Shown here in pieces: positions 1-8,908 of a stretch of DNA of 64,000 nt. Positions within the stretch are counted from its first letter, which is position 1, and the number at the start of each line of letters is the position of its first letter. Source of the stretch: Thalassia testudinum (Eukaryota > Streptophyta > Magnoliopsida > Alismatales > Hydrocharitaceae); NCBI GenBank assembly GCA_037157565.1, contig JAZHRO010000036.1:140980501-141044500 (forward strand), in the 5' to 3' direction. The notes below the pieces were generated by a model, which searched no databases, was not told the origin of the DNA, and saw only the letters and a list, made by a program, of their open reading frames with translations. Both the position numbers and the translations under genes were made by a program.

Positions 1-1199
1 AAACAAACATCTATTTCTCAAGAATTGTTTGTTACAACTATGAAAGCGGGAAAAATATACAATATGAAAGCATAAAAAGATAAAATGAGGTGAGAGAAAT
101 CCCCCTCGACGGTTGCTCGGAGGAAGACTCGCTCTGACGTCGCCTGGAGGAAGGTGGTGAGGAGCGGGACGAAGGAGGACGGAGCTGGAGGACAGAGGAT
201 GGGGTAGGACGACGTCGCGGTGAGGATCTTCTTCCCGAAGGGCGGTGAGAGGACGGCCATTGGATGCTCCACGAAGGGGGGTGAGAGGATGGAAAACTAT
301 TTGGTTTTACTCTAGAGGAGCATCCTGGGCTTGGGACAAGCTCTCTCTAGAGCCTTGGAGGTGGTGAGAGGAAGAAAGGAAGAGATGCTTTGGAATGGTG
401 GTGGGTAGGTCCTTTTATAGTGGAGGAGGAAGAACAAATTCGCTTCTGGGTCATTACTGACGTCCATAAATGTCGCTGAAGATCCGCCCTTCAAATCCAC
501 TTGTTGGTGTGCGCTGAAATTTAGTGACAGCTGCAAGCGTCACTAAAGGTGCGTCGCTGGAGATCCGCACCTGCCTCGCTGGCACCTGCTCCGCGGGCGC
601 GCATCACGTGCCTTGTGCTCCCCGCACCTCACGCACGCTCGTGCGGCATGCGTTGCGCTGCTGCTGTGCGCAGCGGTAGCTGTGCGCGTGCGCTGTTGCT
701 GCGCACGGCTGCGACTGTGTGCGGGGCGCTGCGCGCGGCTGCAGCTGTGCGCGTGCGCTACTGCTGCTGGCCGACGTTGGGCGACCTAGATGGCGCCACG
801 TGGCGCCACCTAGGCCGTCCATTCTTCTTTCTTTTGTAAAGGGTGCCCCAGTGCTCCGATCGGGATGATTCTAATGTTTTCGGACTGCGATCGTTGCTCC
901 GGATCCATCCGTATGGTCTGATTTTCCATCTGAAACCTGTATGGATGTCGCATTGCCCCCTGACCATTGATCTTCCTCGGGCTTCATGTGATGCTACGGG
1001 ACTCCGATCTGGACGATTTCAGAGGCGTTAGACTCTGATCGTCGTATTAATCAGATCCGTATGGTCTGATCGTCCATCCAAGGCCCTGAAATAAATCATC
1101 TCCTCTCCTGACCATAAAAAGAACCTAATAGAAGTGCAAATCTAGGCCTAGGAACATGCATGAATAGGCATTTTAACCTAGATAGATGTGTCTATATCA
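1..1199 (-). repeat. 3' LTR of LARD-A, truncated by the window edge
   Basis: It aligns with the 5' LTR from about 5830 onward. On the minus strand it starts TGATATAGAC at 1199. It lacks about 66 bp present in the other LTR at about 6971-7037 and differs by scattered substitutions, so the insertion is not very recent. A minus-strand TATA-like CACTATAAAA lies at 413-422. A strongly GC- and CpG-rich tract lies at about 590-770. Open frames in this stretch are GC-rich by-products, not genes. Confidence 0.85.
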
Positions 1200-1222
1200 T
1201 ACCCCCATGCCTATCTTTTGCT
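1200..1222 (-). other. Polypurine tract of LARD-A
   Basis: On the minus strand the purine-rich stretch AGCAAAAGATAGGCATGGGG followed by GTA directly precedes the TGATATAG start of the 3' LTR. The same block precedes the LTR of LARD-B (54651-54673) and, in decayed form, of LARD-C (about 46733-46755). This is where plus-strand DNA synthesis would start. Confidence 0.8.
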
Positions 1223-1765
1223 AGTTCCTAGCAAAATTAAACTACATGCTATGTATAAAATCAAAATTAGGGCTAGATCGCTTAGGCCTAAGTTGTTTAC
1301 TAACAATAGAAAATTTCAACTAAGGTTCTAAACTACGAAGACTAAACAGTACCCAGGTGTCTGCCAGAATGCAGACCGCTCAAGTCCTCGCCTTATTTGA
1401 AAAGGGAAGATACATTTTTTTATTTTTTCTTTTTTTCTAATTTTTTTGTACTTTTGGAGTTTGAGAGTTACAGGATAACTTTTTACGGCTACCTGACCCA
1501 CCCAAGACTCGAAAAGGACTCTAAGCACTAAGCATCTTTGTGAAAAAGTGATAGACTCACAAAACGACCGTTAAAACGGACTTCGGGTTTCTACGACCCA
1601 AGGTGACCTTGCCTAAAGGTTTATCTTTACGATCAGTAGCTTTCTCCCTACTTTTATTTATGGGGTCAACACAAGGGCGAACCCAGTGTATATCTCCCCG
1701 GTTTATTCTACTTCCCCGCTTCTTCCCTAAGTGTTTTGGGAATTATTGTGCATTTATTTGTTTAT

Positions 1766-2035
1766 GAGCTAGGTTCTGGACAACCGGCCGATGAGCTATT
1801 ACCACCGACAACTTGCCAGCCATACTCGTGCGGTGAAGTGTGATTTTATTTGGTTTTATTTTTTTTTCTTTCTTTCTTTTTCTTTTTTTTTCTTCTTCTT
1901 TTTTTTTTTATAAGTAGGTGGCTTTCCTGATCTAAGATTTACCTAAAGGCAGTACAGCGAAAATGATTTTGTGGCTGGGCTCTGGACAACCTGCCGATGA
2001 GCTGTTACCACCGACAACTTGCCAGCCATACCACC
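1766..2035 (-). repeat. Duplicated ~55-bp motif in LARD-A 3' region
   Basis: Two related ~55-bp segments (about 1766-1829 and 1976-2035), offset by 206 bp. Each contains, on the plus strand, TCTGGACAAC followed by CGATGAGCT and ACCGACAACTTGCCAGCCAT. The same two-copy arrangement occurs in LARD-C (18505-18558, 18692-18750) and LARD-B (53853-53907, 54053-54108). The duplication therefore predates the divergence of the three elements. No function recognised. Confidence 0.6.
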
Positions 2036-2141
2036 CAAGTCGGTCCATTAGCTACCCAATTTTCGTAAAAACCGCCAGAGAGTGAGTTAATGCGAATAGT
2101 GTGTAGATGCTTAGCCTTAAAATCCCCCCAAATCAGAGGGC

Positions 2142-2170
2142 GGGTTGATAAGTCATATACTTATCATCCC
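2142..2170 (-). other. Conserved hairpin, LARD-A 3' region
   Basis: An inverted repeat with arms GATAAGT and ACTTATC around a 5-nt loop, with flanking GGG/CCC pairing. The same hairpin occurs at the same place in LARD-C (18366-18393) and LARD-B (53712-53739). Function unknown; an RNA signal for packaging, dimerisation or 3' processing is possible. Confidence 0.6.
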
Positions 2171-2589
2171 AATTTATTTACCAACTTAAAATGAATTTTA
2201 ATTAGCGAGGACTCGAGACTAAGTCCACATTCGAGTGGACACCCGGGCTAATTAAGCCTGAAGACCTGAAGAGTCTAAGTGTTTAGGTCCTCTTGTATCA
2301 TTTCCTAGAGTTAATAACTTCTAAATGCCTAAGTTCTCTTTTCCTAATTTCTTTCTTTCTTTTTTTTTTTTTTTTTATAAGAAACTAAAAGAAATTCTAC
2401 GGAGTAAACATAATGATTTTAGGAATTGATTATCCACCCCCCCATGCCTTAATGATGCAATGTCCTCATTGTAAAAATAAAGACATGAAAAGGGAAAAGT
2501 AAATAGAACATCACCTGAGTGTCGTGAAAATCTGGTCAGCTCCGTAGAGAGAAGGGTGTATACACACGTGCTAAGTTTAATTCCTTCAG

Positions 2590-3002
2590 CTAGGCATAGC
2601 ATACATACAAAGAAGAGATTGAGAATTCACAAGTGCGGTTCAAAATCAAAATCAAAATATTGATCCTGAAACCCGCCAGCAGAAGATGTCCACAGACGTG
2701 GACAAGATTATGGTGCAGACCCATGCCCCAGGGTCGAGTGGTTCTCAGGTTCTCGATGAAAATCACTCAGAACAGAAGGTTGTTAAGCTTGTGGGGCTGG
2801 GCCTGCGATTTTGGGGTGTGCAACCCAAGACCAAAGTGTCGGACAACGGGTAAAAATGGTTCAATAGGTGCGGTTGTCCACTTAACATCTAGCTCAGAAA
2901 AATAATCAGTTATTTCGAGCTTGGGTTGCATGTGAAAGATATCGTAAGGGTCCTAGTAGAAAGTAAGTGGTTTTAAGTCAATAGGTACCCTTAGATCCAA
3001 AA
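2590..3002 (-). pseudogene. Frameshifted C-terminal part of the LARD-A orphan ORF
   Basis: After the frame break near 3003, residues matching LARD-B can be read in another frame, including RVP-DLKP, DPYDI and then GLHHNLVH near 2700-2720, followed by a hydrophobic stretch. At least one stop interrupts it near 2955. Protein-level similarity to the end of the LARD-B ORF suggests the long form is ancestral. Confidence 0.55.
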
Positions 3003-4298
3003 TCAAACTTTCCTCAGAATTAGCCTCCAAATCTTTATTTCAACAATTCTATCCTCCAACATCAAGGGCTTAGGCTTCGGGACCTCTAGCATATTATTCA
3101 CCCCATATGATTCTCCCAAGTCCAAAAATCGTGGCTGAATCAAGATTGACTTGGGCACAAATATCTCAGAAGTCATCTCTTCAGGGTGCAGATGATGACT
3201 GGGGTCACTGATTGAATCATCAAGATTCGGATCCTCCAAGTTAACCCTAACTAAATCCAAATCTTCAATAATTGGGCTATCAACTGGTTTGTCAGATTCC
3301 TCAAGCCCATTTGTCTCACTAAAATCCTCTTTCTTAAGTTCAAGTGAGAATTCGCCAAAAGATTCTTCACCCTCAGAGTCAAAGAATTGATGATCCTCAT
3401 TTATATATGTCTCAAAATCATATGTCATTTCATGGTCCGTGAAGACATATTTTTCCTCGCTCCCTGGCTCGGGGATCTCGGGTGAATTAATCGGTTCATC
3501 CTCGAATGGTTGCTCTAGCTCATCCTGGTCATCCCCAGTCTCAGAAAATGTATCCCCCCCGACAGGTGCCTGAGCGGGTTCAAACATTGGCTCTCCTGAA
3601 GGGGGTTCATCTTGAGCATCATCCCAAGATTTGACTAGTGCAACCACAAATTTCATCCTCAACCTCGACAATTTCCCAAGAAGGAACTCACCCAAGTCCC
3701 TATCCCTAACACTTTGGAGCAAATCCAATAGAGAACTATTAAGTTCATTAATCATTTTGATCATAGGCTCCAGTGCTTCAGTGCATGGTGTTGGCTGAGC
3801 TTCTAAAGATTGTATAGTGTTCCTCAAATTAGCCAACACCCTATCCTGGATCTGGTTCACCTGAACCGACTGGTTCGGTTCAGGTTTGGGTGGGTTCAGA
3901 TTAAATCTAGGGGAGTCAAGATGTCGAGGTTCTCGGGTTCCTCCCTGGTAGTAGGTCGTCATGGATTGTTCAAAGAAGGGTGATGACCTATTTTCAATGG
4001 AATACTGGGGAGGGTAGGTGTTATAATCATTATATCCTTCCTGATTGTAGATCTGGTTGGTTTGGTCATCAAAGGATGGAGATCCATAATCATTATAGCT
4101 CTGGGAAGGATAATAATCATAGTCTTGTTGTCCAGGGTTAGGCCCTGGGCACTGAGATCCGGATTCATATCCCCAATCAAAGTCATCCCGGCTAGTGGAT
4201 GGATAATTATAAGTCAAGTCGGGATAGTAATCATCTTGGGGATAAGAGGTGGTAGGAGGATAGGGTGTGAAAGGTGTGTAGGATGTGGAAGTGTACAT
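3003..4298 (-). CDS. LARD orphan protein, copy A (431 aa as read from ATG)
   Basis: The open frame continues upstream to 4346, but the first conserved ATG is at 4298; LARD-B has an ATG at a similar place. From this ATG, residues 1-130 are low-complexity and rich in Tyr, Pro, Ser, Asp and Gln. Residues about 145-231 are a helix-like block (VQVNQIQDRVLANLRN through the FLLGKL stretch). A PAQAPVGGDT motif follows at about 241-250, then an acidic region. The frame stops at 3003, but homology to the 597-aa LARD-B protein resumes in another frame, so this copy carries a frameshift. I see no zinc knuckle, protease or polymerase motif and do not recognise the family. Its position between primer site and polypurine tract suggests a Gag-like or accessory protein, but that is inference. 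Confidence 0.6.
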   Translation of the reverse strand: MYTSTSYTPFTPYPPTTSYPQDDYYPDLTYNYPSTSRDDFDWGYESGSQCPGPNPGQQDYDYYPSQSYNDYGSPSFDDQTNQIYNQEGYNDYNTYPPQYSIENRSSPFFEQSMTTYYQGGTREPRHLDSPRFNLNPPKPEPNQSVQVNQIQDRVLANLRNTIQSLEAQPTPCTEALEPMIKMINELNSSLLDLLQSVRDRDLGEFLLGKLSRLRMKFVVALVKSWDDAQDEPPSGEPMFEPAQAPVGGDTFSETGDDQDELEQPFEDEPINSPEIPEPGSEEKYVFTDHEMTYDFETYINEDHQFFDSEGEESFGEFSLELKKEDFSETNGLEESDKPVDSPIIEDLDLVRVNLEDPNLDDSISDPSHHLHPEEMTSEIFVPKSILIQPRFLDLGESYGVNNMLEVPKPKPLMLEDRIVEIKIWRLILRKV

Positions 4299-4335
4299 GG
4301 TGAAGTAAGGAGGGAAATCAAAAGAGAAAGGAGCC

Positions 4336-4336
4336 C
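4336..4336 (-). promoter_or_regulatory. Possible 3' splice site before the LARD-A ORF
   Basis: On the minus strand a T-rich stretch ends TTTTTGTATTGCAG and is followed by GGC at the start of the conserved frame. LARD-B has TTGTTTGTATTGCAG before GGC (51589-51603 area) with a CTAAC branch-like motif about 35 nt upstream. The acceptor-like sequence is conserved, but no donor was proven, so splicing is a hypothesis. Confidence 0.35.
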
Positions 4337-4346
4337 TGCAATACAA

Positions 4347-5514
4347 AAATACAAGCCTGTCCTTAGTTTGGGTAGCCTAAAGGTCTACAGACTCTCAGAA
4401 TCCTTCCTAAGATTATAGATGATTTACTTTACTTATGTCCAGGCAATCTAACCAGTTAGAAGGAGGGACTGGGGAGAAGGTTCTTCCTTTGGCTTGCACC
4501 TCCGGTTCCTAGTGTACCCCCCAGCCGCGGTCGTTTGACACTACTCCCCTAGCTAGACATCAGATTGACTAGTATAATAGGTTAATCGTGAACAATCTCA
4601 ATCTGGATCCCGACGAGCGAACCAGTCCTTAGGGCCAACGTCTAATCAGTTTTAGTTAGGCTTGGGAAAATTGTGCTTCAGGAATGTGATGGGCCCTTTA
4701 GATGGGTTGTGCCCTTAATGATCAGTTAAAATGTGTGTGTGCACAACCAGGGTTTGCAAACAAGATTATTTAATGATGTGTCTTTTGGAGTTCAACCTTG
4801 TTTAGTAGCTTTTAGGGTTTAATCTTAGGTATATTCAATCAAGTTTAGGAAAACACTCCAAGTTTTGCAAGCACTGGTGATGATATATTCCTTTAGAAAT
4901 CAAAAAAAAAATGTGGAGTGCCTGGTTCAGCCCTAAGAATCAACCCTAAGTGGCAGGCTACTTGATGAATCGCTTTTATCTTAAGTGGTGCGGCCCAAAT
5001 AGTTCAATCAATTAGCCTATTGCACCACTTAGTTAAGGCACACAGAAATTTCGTTAACCTAATATGATTTCTACTCTTTTATGTGTTGAATTCGTGTATC
5101 GGGTCCACAGGTCGGAAACCCGGTTGAGTAGATGAAAAATCAAGTCCGATTATGTGCCTCAAATGTGGGTGTATAGAGTGTGTAAATTGATTTGTCCCAT
5201 AGAAATATCTTTTGTTTTTTTTCTATAAGATGTGGGTGAGATGGGTGAAGGTGGAAAACAAGATAAACAATTCTATCCTAGGGTTTATGCAAACACCTAA
5301 GTAGATTAGGTCTTGATTATGATTGTGGCGAAATGAACTAATGGGGGGGGGAGTGGGGGACACTTACAGAGTACTTTACCCGCACTTTACTCCAATCTAC
5401 CACACTTGGATCTCCATGCTAGGGTACCTGCAAGACAGTAGATCAAAGACAAGCAGGGTTAGTGCTATGTAAATGTAAAGAAACGCAATAAACAATAAAG
5501 TAAATTTCATTGCC
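4347..5514 (-). other. LARD-A leader between primer site and ORF
   Basis: About 1.17 kb with no credible gene. Part of it (about 4920-5170) matches the LARD-B leader at about 50810-51020, around 'GTGGTGCA' and 'GGGCCGCACCACTT', so the leader is conserved within the family. A G-homopolymer lies at 5343-5351. Confidence 0.6.
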
Positions 5515-5532
5515 TCCCCGGCAACGGCGCCA
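5515..5532 (-). other. Primer binding site of LARD-A (tRNA-Asp type)
   Basis: On the minus strand this reads TGGCGCCGTTGCCGGGGA, 3 nt after the 5' LTR end (CA at 5536). From general knowledge this sequence pairs with the 3' end of plant tRNA-Asp and is common in Athila/Tat-type Ty3 elements. It fixes the element's orientation and the inner border of the 5' LTR. Confidence 0.8.
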
Positions 5533-5535
5533 AAA

Positions 5536-7106
5536 TGGTCGTGCGTGCTTCGCGTGTTAGAAATCGAGGTTATAAGTAACATGTCGTTATAGTTGCAAAA
5601 CACGTCGATCAGATAAAATTTATACCGAAACTCTAAGGGAGTCCCAGGTCGAACATAGGGAGGCGACGTTTACTTTAACTGAAAACCGCGCTTCGATTTT
5701 ATTTGTTTTTGGTCGTTTTTATCTTTTCTAATTTTTTGGTTTTTAGCAGGCAAGAGATCAGGTTGATGAGTTCTAGCTAATCTACTTGCAAGAATATATA
5801 TATGAGAGAGAAAGAGATAGAGAGAGAGAAACAAACATCTATTTATCAAGAATTGTTTGTTACAACTATGAAAGTAGGAAAAATCTACACTATGAAAGCA
5901 TAAAAAGATAAAATGAGGTGAGAGAAATCCCCCTCGACGGTTGCTCGGAGGACGACTCGCTCTTATGTCGCCTGGAGGAAGGTGGTGAGGAGCGGGACGA
6001 AGGAGGATGGAGCCGGAGGACAGAGGATGGGGTAGGAAGACGTCGCGGTGAGGATCTTCTTCCCGAAGGGCGGTGAGAGGACGGCCACGGGATGCTCCAC
6101 GAAGGGGGGTGAGAGGATGGAAAACTATTTGGTTTTACTCTAGAGGAGCATCCCGGGCTTGGGACAAGCTCTCTCTAGAGCCTTGGAGGTGGTGAGAGGA
6201 AGAAAGGAAGAGATGCTTTGGAATGGTGGTGGGTAGGTCCTTTTATAGTGGAGGAGGAAGAACAAATTCGCTTCTGGGTCATTACTGACGTGCATAAATG
6301 TCGCTGTAGATCCGACCTTCAAATCCACTTGTTGGTGTGCGCTGACCATTAGCGACAGCTGCAAGCGTCACTAAAGGTGCGTCGCTGGAGATCCGCACTT
6401 GCCCCACTGGCACCTTCCCTGCTGGAGCGCATCACGTGCATTGTGCTCCCCGCACCTCGCGCACGCGCGTGCGGCATGCGTTGCGCTGCTACTGCGCGCA
6501 GCTGCAGCTGTGCGCGTGCGCTGTTGCTGCGCACAGTGCACTGCGTGCGGCTGCGGCTGTGCGTAGGGCGTTGTGCGGGGTTGCAGCTGTGCACGTGCGC
6601 TACTGCTGCTGGCTGATGTTGGGCGGCCTGGATGGCGCCACGTGGTGCCACCTAGGCCGTCCATTCTTCTTTCTTTTGTAAAGGGTGCCCTGGTGCTCCA
6701 ATCGGGATGATTCTAATGTTTTCGGACTGCGATCGTCGCTCCGGATCCATCCGTACGGTTGGATTTTCCATCCGAAACCTGTCTGGATGTCGCATTGCCC
6801 CCCTGACCGTTGATCTTCCTCGGGCTTCATGTGATGCTACGGGACTCCGATCTGGACGATTTCAGAGGCGTTAGACTCCGATCGTCGTATTAATCAGATC
6901 CGTATGGTCTGATCGTCCATCCAAGGCCCTGAAATAAATCATCTCCTCTCCTAACCATAAAAAGAACCTAATTAACACAAAATATACACAACTACTCTAA
7001 ATGCACAATGATGCATGTTATGCAATATTTATAACATGAAGTGCAAATCTAAGCCTAGGAACATGCATGAATAGGCATTTTAACCTAGATAGATGTGTCT
7101 ATATCA
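5536..7106 (-). repeat. 5' LTR of LARD-A (1571 bp)
   Basis: On the minus strand it runs from TGATATAGAC at 7106 to CA at 5536. It has a TATA-like CACTATAAAA at 6250-6241 and a CpG-rich stretch at about 6440-6610. Near its 3' end it has the TTCGAC-type block (about 5640-5670) also seen in the Ty3-type LTRs here. Short open frames at 6349-6681 and elsewhere are composition by-products. Confidence 0.85.
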
Positions 7107-8277
7107 GTGCACTAAGCTTACACATTGGAAGTCTAGCGTGCACCATGGACAACCACCACCTTGACACCCCCATCATCGATCACCACCGACCCTCCACCAA
7201 CCTTCTTCTTCCTCTTCATTTTCTTCACATTTTCTTCTACATCTGCTACTTCTCCACCCGCAGAGCAAATCCACCATAACCACCTTCTCCATCGAAAACC
7301 CAACACCTCTCCCTCACCACAGACTACCTTCAGCCGCAGACCATCACCCCTCACCACCACCTGCACCCCCCATCATCTTCCTCTTCTTCCACCCACCCCT
7401 TACAAATCCTCCACAAAGAACCCAAAACACAGCCACCCTCTATGCTTCATGCAGCCACTACGAGCGACCAATCTCACCACCAACATCACCATTCTTCTCA
7501 TCTCACACCCACGGCCTCAGCACGACCACCAATCGCCCTCGATGACCTCCTCGTGACCACCTGCCATTGCCATCGTCGCAATCTCCTTTTCCTCCGGTTG
7601 CCGTCACCGGCCACCTCCACTCGCACCCCCTACACCATCATGTAGCCCTTGTCCTGGCCGATCTCCTCCAAGCTCCATCCGGTCGGTGGCCCTTCATCTC
7701 GCATGCGAGGAAGAGAGAGGAAGAATCCTCTGTTTCGCATCTCAATACTATTTACGAGGTTTTCCATTGACAAATGACTATTCAGTTATTTAATGATTTA
7801 ATATATTAAAGTTAATTTGCATGGACATCCCTCTTCTTAATCTGAATTATGTGTGGTTGAGTTCTTTAGAGCATGACTTAATGGTTGTAATGAACAAGCT
7901 CTATTTTGGTGGAGGTTAATGTTTACGGTGATTGTCTTAGCTAAGATCACTATTCATCTGTTTACAGGATATTATATTATGGTGATTTTGCATCTAAACA
8001 CCTACATTCTTGATTAAGTGTTTAAAATAAGAATTTATGTTGGAAATAAGTTGCACTAATTAGTATGCGCACCCGTTAGGAATCCCAAATAAACGAGGAA
8101 CCATTCACTGGTTGAATAGGCTTATTCTCCATGTGGAGACGACCTAACTAATTTCATAGTTAGATTTTGAGTATTAAATATTTTGAAAAGCAAATTTCCA
8201 CCACGCAACGAACTATAATGACGTGACATTTTATGTTATGAATTTCATCAAAAATGAGAATTAATCTTTTACTAGGT
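7107..8277. other. Unassigned sequence between LARD-A and the LARD-C remnant
   Basis: The first ~550 bp are C-rich with CCACC/TCTTC-like runs, which keep frames open (7161-7556, 7567-7770) without a recognisable protein. From about 7780 to 8277 the sequence is A+T-rich and featureless. It may be an old LTR interior or host intergenic DNA. No gene is supported. Confidence 0.4.
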
Positions 8278-8515
8278 GCGATAGATGAGAGCATTGTGCA
8301 CACGCGTGCGATCACGCGTGATCGCATGCGGCGACGTTAGCACGCTGAAGGCAAGATGGCGCGTGATCCAAGTCATTGATCCGTGATCCAATGACTAAGG
8401 TGCGACAACTCTTCAACGTAGGTAATGCACGTGCAAACCAACATCGCCTCCACATCGTGCGATGAAGATCCAACGTGCCTCACCTCTCTGCGCATCTTCA
8501 CCGATGTTTAACTGC
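8278..8515 (+). repeat. Remnant of LARD-type 5' LTR
   Basis: It aligns with 50403-50650 in the LARD-C 3' LTR: GAGAGCATTG, the CACACGCGTG region, GCTGAAGGC and GCGCATCTTCAC occur in order. Only about 240 bp remain and no terminus is visible. It is taken as the 5' LTR of LARD-C because of its position; it could be an independent fragment. Confidence 0.55.
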
Positions 8516-8660
8516 AAAAAAAATGATTAGCAAAATAGGTAAACATATTTTAGGAAGCTAATCACTGTTACTGAGGTCGGTTAGGTAGATTAGGAGTGAG
8601 GTTCAAGGTGAAAAGACCGCAATCTCGAAAAGTGAAACTGCCTAGTTTTGGTCGTCCAAA
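8516..8660. other. Short unassigned junction
   Basis: Between the LARD LTR remnant and the GATC-rich copia LTR remnant. I see no feature in it. One or both deletion joins probably lie here. Confidence 0.3.
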
Positions 8661-8670
8661 ATGCAAAATA

Positions 8671-8900
8671 ATCGATCAATTACATTAATGTCGATCCGAG
8701 TTTGATTGATTTGAGGAAAAATTCTAGCCCCAACCGGATTGGTTGATCAAACAACAATGTTGATCGATCAAAACTCAGATTTTTGGAGGGAAAATTCCCG
8801 CCAACGAATTTGGTTGATCAAATAAGGACTTTGATCGATCAAAACATTTTGGTCGATTAATTTAAAAAATTAATCGATCAATAGTGTAAAATAGATCAAT
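8671..8900 (-). repeat. 3' LTR remnant with paired GATC palindromes
   Basis: It carries repeated TTGATC/GATCAA boxes like the 5' LTR at 13385-13610. GATCAA-type cores at 8745/8766, 8816/8837 and 8855/8876 are each offset by 21 bp. It lies directly behind the pol stop, so about 190 bp of U3 plus the polypurine tract appear deleted. Confidence 0.55.
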
Positions 8901-8908
8901 CAAGCATA

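Larger units (their letters stand above)
1..7106 (-). mobile_element. LARD-A: non-autonomous LTR retrotransposon with one orphan ORF
   Basis: Positions 1-1199 repeat at about 5830-7106, which gives two same-orientation LTRs. Read on the minus strand the order is 5' LTR (5536-7106), primer binding site (5515-5532), leader, orphan ORF (4298-3003 plus decayed tail), conserved 3' region, polypurine tract (1222-1200) and 3' LTR. No protease, reverse transcriptase, RNase H or integrase can be read, so the element must be moved in trans. The left LTR starts before the window (about 294 bp missing), so the target-site duplication cannot be checked; the right flank reads GTGCA. The tRNA-Asp-type primer site and the 3' blocks shared with the Ty3 elements here suggest an Athila/Tat-type helper; that is inference. 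Confidence 0.85.

Noticed and set aside
549..1031. Ala/Arg/Cys-rich frames in the LARD-A LTR
   Set aside because: Several frames on both strands are open at once in a GC-rich stretch, as expected from composition.
4062..4418. 118-aa plus-strand frame
   Set aside because: Antisense shadow of the conserved LARD-A orphan ORF.
7161..7770. Pro/Thr/Ser-rich overlapping open frames
   Set aside because: Three overlapping frames stay open because of C-rich composition; no recognisable protein.
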